Shown one piece after another: positions 59,782 through 64,000 of a DNA stretch of 64,000 bases. The translations under genes and the position numbers were made by a program. Numbering within the stretch: the stretch's first letter is position 1; every line of letters begins with the position of its first letter. Source of the DNA: Gammaproteobacteria bacterium Milos-ODIII6 (GTDB lineage: Bacteria > Pseudomonadota > Gammaproteobacteria > Chromatiales > Chromatiaceae). The stretch spans positions 107,982 through 171,981 of the forward strand of contig JAPTHR010000008.1 in assembly GCA_029228645.1 (NCBI GenBank), given 5' to 3'. The notes below the pieces were generated by a model, which worked only from the letters and a program-made list of their open reading frames with translations, searched no databases and was not told the DNA's origin.

Positions 59782-60855
59782 ATGCCTGAAGACCGTCAGA
59801 TGGCCATTGAACTGATAGACGAAGCCTGTACGGCCGGCGCCCGGCAGGCACGCGCCTGCGCAGTACTCGAGATCGACGTGCGCACGCTGCGGCGTTGGCA
59901 ATGCCAGCAACGTGACGAGAAGCGGTTGTCAGACCGACGCCGTGAAGCGGCTGCCGAGCGGGTGCCGGTCAACAAGCTGTCACCCGAGGAACGTGAGCGG
60001 ATTGTGGCAGTGTGCAACGAGCCGACCTGCCAGAGTCTGCCACCGTCACAGATCGTGCCGCGACTGGCCGATGAAGGCGAATACCTGGCCTCGGAATCGA
60101 CCTTCTACCGAGTGTTGCGCGAGGACGGCCAGCAGCAACGGCGTGGCCGTGCTCAGGCGCCCCGAAAAGTCCCGAAGCCGCAGGGTTTCAAGGCCGAGGG
60201 ACCCAATCAGGTTTACTCGTGGGACATCACCTATCTGGCCGCGGCGATCCGTGGGGTCTTCTACCGGCTTTACATGGTGGAAGACATCTTCAACCGCAAG
60301 ATCGTCGGCTGGGAGGTCCACGAAGACGAAAGGGCCGATCATGCCAGCGTGCTGATCCGCAAGACCTGCCTGGCCGAGGGTATCTGTGAAGAGGGCTTGG
60401 TGCTGCATTCCGATAACGGTGGCCCGATGAAGGGTGCGACCATGCTGGCGACCTTGCAGCGGCTGGGCGTCGTGCCGTCATTCAGTCGCCCGTCAGTCAG
60501 TGATGACAACCCGTACTCGGAAAGTTTGTTCCGGACACTGAAATACACGCCAGCCTATCCGAGCAAGCCGTTTGCGAGTTTGAGCGCGGCCCGCGAATGG
60601 GTCCACCGTTTCGTGCAGTGGTACAACGAGGAACACCGCCACAGCAGCATCCGGTACGTCACACCCGGTCAGCGACATCGTGGCGAAGATATCGCGATTC
60701 TGGCTGCAAGGAAGCGGCTCTATGAAGACGCCAAACAAGCACGGCCAGAGCGCTGGTCAGGTGAAACGCGGAACTGGACGCCGATCGATGAGGTGTGGCT
60801 GAACCCAACACGGGACCAGGAATCAGACGGCACCGCGCAAAAGAAAGTCGCATGA
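59782..60855 (+). CDS. IS3-family transposase OrfB (rve integrase core)
   Basis: A 357-residue catalytic subunit. Acid triad: Asp in YSWDITYL, Asp in VLHSDNGGPMKG and Glu in NPYSESLFRTLKY. An HTH-like N-terminus (QMAIELIDEACTAGARQARA) and the typical end EEHRHSSIRYVTPGQRH are present. Intact and probably active. ATG 59782 is taken; the frame is open from the slippery region upstream. Confidence 0.94.
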   Translation: MPEDRQMAIELIDEACTAGARQARACAVLEIDVRTLRRWQCQQRDEKRLSDRRREAAAERVPVNKLSPEERERIVAVCNEPTCQSLPPSQIVPRLADEGEYLASESTFYRVLREDGQQQRRGRAQAPRKVPKPQGFKAEGPNQVYSWDITYLAAAIRGVFYRLYMVEDIFNRKIVGWEVHEDERADHASVLIRKTCLAEGICEEGLVLHSDNGGPMKGATMLATLQRLGVVPSFSRPSVSDDNPYSESLFRTLKYTPAYPSKPFASLSAAREWVHRFVQWYNEEHRHSSIRYVTPGQRHRGEDIAILAARKRLYEDAKQARPERWSGETRNWTPIDEVWLNPTRDQESDGTAQKKVA

Positions 60856-60999
60856 AAAAATCGGGCAACTTCGTTGACAAACACCGAGCCTAGTGTCATT
60901 TGAGTTGCGTGGATAATGAATTGAGTAAGAATCGACAGAAGGTGATTCGCCAGACGGGTTGTTGGATCACGGCCAAGCGGAAAAGAAGGAAACACAGCT

Positions 61000-62721
61000 A
61001 TGGAAATTGCCTCGGGAAGTAACAAAAGAATCAGCGCCGACCTGTACAACGTACTGATTTTGGCATGCATCTGGATAGTTCTGGCTTTTATCAACAATCC
61101 CACTGGAAACTTTCCTCTGAACGATGACTGGGTTTACGCGCTTTCGGTAAAGGCTATTGTCGATATTGGCCGCTTCGAACTCCACGCTTGGTCCCAATCT
61201 ATGGGTTTCGTGCAGGCGTATTGGGCTGCCGCGTTCGTTTACGTTCTCGGCTTTGACTTCTGGGTCCTGAGATTGTCAACACTACTGGCTGGACTTGGCG
61301 GAATTGTTGCCACTTACGCATTGATGCGAAATCTGAAGGTAGAGTCGCGAATATCTCTGTTGGGTGCAACCGCTGTTGCTGTCAATCCTGTCTATTACTC
61401 ACTATCCAACACCTTTATGACTGATGTGCCGTTCTATTTTCTGGCTGTCACATCGGTGATCATGCTGATGCGTGAACTTCAGGGCGACGGTGTCAAGTGG
61501 CTCGTTGGCGGTGTGGTCTTTTCATGTGCTGCAATATTGAACCGCCAACTCGGTTTCGTCATTCCCCTCGGCTTTGCCGCAGCTTATGTGTGGGCGCAGC
61601 CGAACAAATCTATAAAAGGAGTACTGATCGCGCTCCTCCCATTTGCAGTAGGCGCCCTTGCTTACCAAGCGTTGCAGCTGTGGCTCTCAGTAAACGGACG
61701 GGCGGACATCGGAGTTGCTCCGACTTTACAGAGCACGTTGTCAAAAATTATTTGGAACCCACTTGATTTTGCGGGCGACGTTGCCGCCAGAGGGCTTTCA
61801 CTCCTGCAGTACGTAGGCCTTTCGATCTTGCCGGTTTCAGGTTTTGTTTTTCTCAAGGCGTCGCTTGGCGAGGAACACAGAGAAAGAAGGAAGCTCATCG
61901 TTAGGGTGGTCCTCATGGTCTTTCTCCTGTCAGTCATTTTCTTCTTTACGTCGGTGCGAATGCCTTCAGGTGGAAACGTCCTGGCCTATTGGGGTATCGG
62001 ACCGTTGACGCTTAGAGACACGTTCTTGCTGAATCAGAATTTTCCGCCTCACCCGATGTGGTTGTATCACGCATGGACGGCAGCAACGGTTTTGTCATTT
62101 CTCGGCATGCTGGTGCTCCTGGAACGTTTGTGGGCATTCGTGGAAACGTCGTTCAAAAAGCTGAAGCGGCGGGAGAGAAGTCCAGCTGTTGCCACAGCGG
62201 TAATGCTCGGGGTCATCTTGCTTGGATATTCAGCACTGATCATCGTTGCGACGGAATCATTTTTCGATCGTTACATTCTGTTCTGCGTTCCTATTGCACT
62301 GGTGCTGGTCACCACACAGATGCAGTTCGAAAAACATATTCGCTCTTTCAGGATAGCCCTTTATTCAGGCTGGTTGGTTGTTGTTGCGGCGGGATTGTTC
62401 TCTGTAGTCGCAACAAGAGATTATCTCGAATGGAACAGCAAGCGATGGGAGGCGTTGAGGTGGCTGATGGAAGAACAACGGGTCGAGCCCACCGCAATCG
62501 ATGGCGGATATGAGTTTAACGCGTGGTACTTGAACAAGGCGGGTTCTCCTAGGGGCAGGGAAGGAAAGAGTTGGTGGTGGGTAGAGGACGATGAATATAT
62601 CGTCGCGTCGGGGCCTGTTGACGGTTATCAGGAAATCGCGACTTTCCCCTTTAGGCGGTGGCTACAACAGATCGATGGCCGCGTGGTTGTGTTGAAGCGC
62701 GTAGGTGAAGAATTACCTTAG
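61000..62721 (+). CDS. GT-C/GT39-like membrane glycosyltransferase
   Basis: A 573-residue polytopic membrane protein with about 11 helices. The first periplasmic loop contains NFPLNDDWVYALSVKAIVD, with the adjacent acids typical of GT-C/ArnT-type enzymes, and GFVQAYWAA follows. A ~110-residue periplasmic tail closes the protein. It probably transfers a sugar from a polyprenyl carrier to a periplasmic acceptor. It is cut off from the glycan operons by the IS3 element just upstream (120 bp), so its promoter may come from the IS or the AT-rich gap. Confidence 0.78.
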   Translation: MEIASGSNKRISADLYNVLILACIWIVLAFINNPTGNFPLNDDWVYALSVKAIVDIGRFELHAWSQSMGFVQAYWAAAFVYVLGFDFWVLRLSTLLAGLGGIVATYALMRNLKVESRISLLGATAVAVNPVYYSLSNTFMTDVPFYFLAVTSVIMLMRELQGDGVKWLVGGVVFSCAAILNRQLGFVIPLGFAAAYVWAQPNKSIKGVLIALLPFAVGALAYQALQLWLSVNGRADIGVAPTLQSTLSKIIWNPLDFAGDVAARGLSLLQYVGLSILPVSGFVFLKASLGEEHRERRKLIVRVVLMVFLLSVIFFFTSVRMPSGGNVLAYWGIGPLTLRDTFLLNQNFPPHPMWLYHAWTAATVLSFLGMLVLLERLWAFVETSFKKLKRRERSPAVATAVMLGVILLGYSALIIVATESFFDRYILFCVPIALVLVTTQMQFEKHIRSFRIALYSGWLVVVAAGLFSVVATRDYLEWNSKRWEALRWLMEEQRVEPTAIDGGYEFNAWYLNKAGSPRGREGKSWWWVEDDEYIVASGPVDGYQEIATFPFRRWLQQIDGRVVVLKRVGEELP

Positions 62722-62723
62722 CT

Positions 62724-62867
62724 ATGGGCTTGATGCTGGTCGGGTCGCGAGCGAACTCAACAGGTTCGGTGGCGCAGCGCATACACTTACCCAAGGCTCC
62801 GACGAAAGCTGAACTGGTCCAGTTGACCCACACCCTGGCGCACCGTATTGGCTACTATCTTTTTTGA
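62724..62867 (+). pseudogene. Internal fragment of an IS91-like transposase
   Basis: A 47-residue open piece with LPKAPTKAELVQLTHTLAHR, a stretch I associate with the region after the zinc-binding part of IS91-type transposases. It stops at TGA 62865 just where the family continues with a basic helix. The rest is missing. Confidence 0.5.
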
Positions 62868-62938
62868 TCGTACCCCCGTAATCCGAGCCATGCGGAATGT
62901 GGGATTTCCTTGTATTTTGACCCCAAGGAGGTCCCAAG

Positions 62939-63128
62939 ATGAAGCGCGAGCGCTACTCGGAAAAACAGATCATCTCGATCCTCAAGGAGCACCAGGCCGG
63001 CGCCTCGGTGCTGGATCTGGCCCGCCGTCACGGTGTGGTTGAGAACACGATCTATCGTTGGAAATCGAAGTACGGCGGCATGGAGGTCTCCGAAGCGAAA
63101 CGGCTGCGTGATCTCGAGCAGACAGAGC
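62939..63128 (+). pseudogene. IS3-family OrfA, truncated by a second IS
   Basis: The first ~63 residues of an OrfA (RYSEKQIISILKEHQAGASV; ARRHGVVENTIYRWKSKYGG; EVSEAKRLRDLEQ) with a good ribosome site (AAGGAGG). At about 63129 the frame runs into the end of another element (TAGACCCA) and terminates at 63166 with unrelated residues. Confidence 0.85.
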
Positions 63129-63516
63129 TAGACCCATCTGATTGGACAGTCATTGGACGAAGATAAGTGGTTCCTCCATCATGAGCAATATGCTCTGGAG
63201 AGAAGTCATGAGACGGAAAAGACGTAACCATTCCCCCGAGTTCAAGGCCAAGGTAGCCCTGGCGGCACTCCAAGGTGATCTGACGATGGCCGAGCTGGTA
63301 AAGAAGTTCGACGTGCATGCCAACCAGATCACCGACTGGAAGAAGCAGTTGCTGAGCAATGCACCGGATGTCTTCGGCAAAGGGGCACAGAAAGCCGAGG
63401 CCTCGGTGGAAGCCATCGAACAGCTGCATGCCAAGATCGGCCAGCTGACGATGGAGAATGATTTTTTAGAACGCGGGCTCGAACGGATTCACGGGCCCAG
63501 AGGAAAAAAATGGTGA
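63129..63516 (+). mobile_element. IS3-family element, left end plus OrfA; OrfB missing
   Basis: The end TAGACCCATCTGATTGGACAG matches that of the next copy at 63703. OrfA runs from ATG 63208 (GGAGAG upstream) to TGA 63516: 102 residues with SPEFKAKVALAALQGDLTMA, VHANQITDWKKQLL and MENDFLERGL. An A7 run before the stop may be a frameshift signal, but no OrfB follows. Bases 63517-63702 carry nothing recognisable. Confidence 0.8.
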
Positions 63517-63702
63517 CCTATGCAAAACCGACTTTGCCAGGATCACCCCCCTGGGAGGGAGAAGGCCCATCTTGGACCCCGCTTCGCCGATCAAGTCATT
63601 TACCACGAAGTCTTCGTCGCCCCCCACTCTCTCTGTATCCCAACACATTCCGTACAACTGAACTCATCGCTCAATATTTTTTGAACAGGGTCGAAAAGAG
63701 AT

Positions 63703-64000
63703 GGACCCACTTGATTGGACAGTCATTGGACGGAGATAAGTGCCTTCCTCCATCATGAGCATCCTGCTCTGGAGAAAAGCGATGAGAAGGAAGAGAAGAA
63801 CCCATTCACCTGAATTCAAAGCCAAAGTGGCCTTGGCGGCGATACAGGGCGAGCTAACGATGGCCGAGCTGGTCAAGAAGTTTGACGTGCACGCCAACCA
63901 GATCACCGACTGGAAGAAGCAGCTGCTGAACAGCGCCCCGGATGTCTTCGGCAAGGGCGCGACGAAGGCCGAGGACGCTGCCGAGACGGTCCAGGAATTA
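63703..64000 (+). mobile_element. Second related IS3-family copy, cut by the window edge
   Basis: The left end TGGACCCACTTGATTGGACAG is followed by OrfA from ATG 63782 (GGAGAAAAGCG upstream): RRKRRTHSPEFKAKVALAAI and VHANQITDWKKQLLNSAPDV. It is clearly related to, but not identical with, the copy at 63129. The remainder lies outside the window. Confidence 0.85.

Larger units (their letters stand above)
59212..60879 (+). mobile_element. Complete two-ORF IS3-family insertion sequence
   Basis: Terminal inverted repeats TGTCAGCATAGATGCCCG (59212-59229) and CGGGCAACTTCGTTGACA (60862-60879) match at 14 of 18 positions and have the TG...CA ends expected. OrfA and OrfB fill the inside. I see no target duplication in the flanks. 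Confidence 0.8.

Noticed and set aside
63510..63758. An 82-codon frame between the two IS3 copies
   Set aside because: Composition is proline/serine-rich and it runs from IS text through unassigned sequence into the next IS end; no family recognised.

Overview
The window looks like chromosomal DNA of a GC-rich gammaproteobacterium. ZipA is diagnostic of that class, and smc-zipA-ligA is a typical gammaproteobacterial gene order. FeoAB, PepN, Hsp15, an NhaD-type Na+/H+ antiporter, a V-type ATPase subunit and abundant REP-type palindromes would fit a Chromatiales-like, possibly marine or halophilic organism; that finer placement is inference. No rRNA, tRNA or CRISPR was recognised.

Left part (1-30.9 kb) is mostly housekeeping. 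It holds ferrous iron uptake (feoAB), aminopeptidase N, a glutaredoxin, Hsp15 with a small Cys-rich partner, NhaD, MsrB, a class V aminotransferase, a phosphatidylserine decarboxylase with an extra N-terminal domain, an orphan V-ATPase subunit I, a small methyltransferase, the general L-amino-acid ABC transporter aapJQMP, ligA-zipA-smc, queF, an FGGY kinase of the D-ribulokinase type and a UDP-glucuronate 4-epimerase. Gaps between genes are filled by tandem REP arrays, each with its own fixed period, and by two copies of a ~160-bp palindromic MITE-like element.

Middle part (30.9-43.3 kb) starts with about 14 tandem G/C-rich hairpin units. A type I secretion locus follows: an HlyB-type ABC transporter, an unknown membrane protein translationally coupled to a 2249-residue RTX protein with an N-terminal lipase-like domain, and an HlyD-type adaptor. 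No TolC-like outer-membrane protein lies in the window.

Right part (43.3-64 kb) is a cell-surface glycan island, lower in GC in places and scarred by insertion sequences. Its core (43.5-49.6 kb) encodes a GT-C glycosyltransferase, a UPF0104 flippase-like protein, a HAD-UbiA fusion and homologues of DprE1 and DprE2. Together these predict synthesis of polyprenyl-phospho-D-arabinofuranose, the arabinose donor best known from mycobacteria, and its transfer to an unknown acceptor. Further right are a polysaccharide deacetylase, a minus-strand gtrB-gtrA-GT-C cassette, an operon of a CapK-like adenylating enzyme, an alpha/alpha-barrel protein and a formyltransferase, another GT2, a complete two-ORF IS3-family element, another GT-C protein, and a pile of IS91- and IS3-type remnants running off the right edge.
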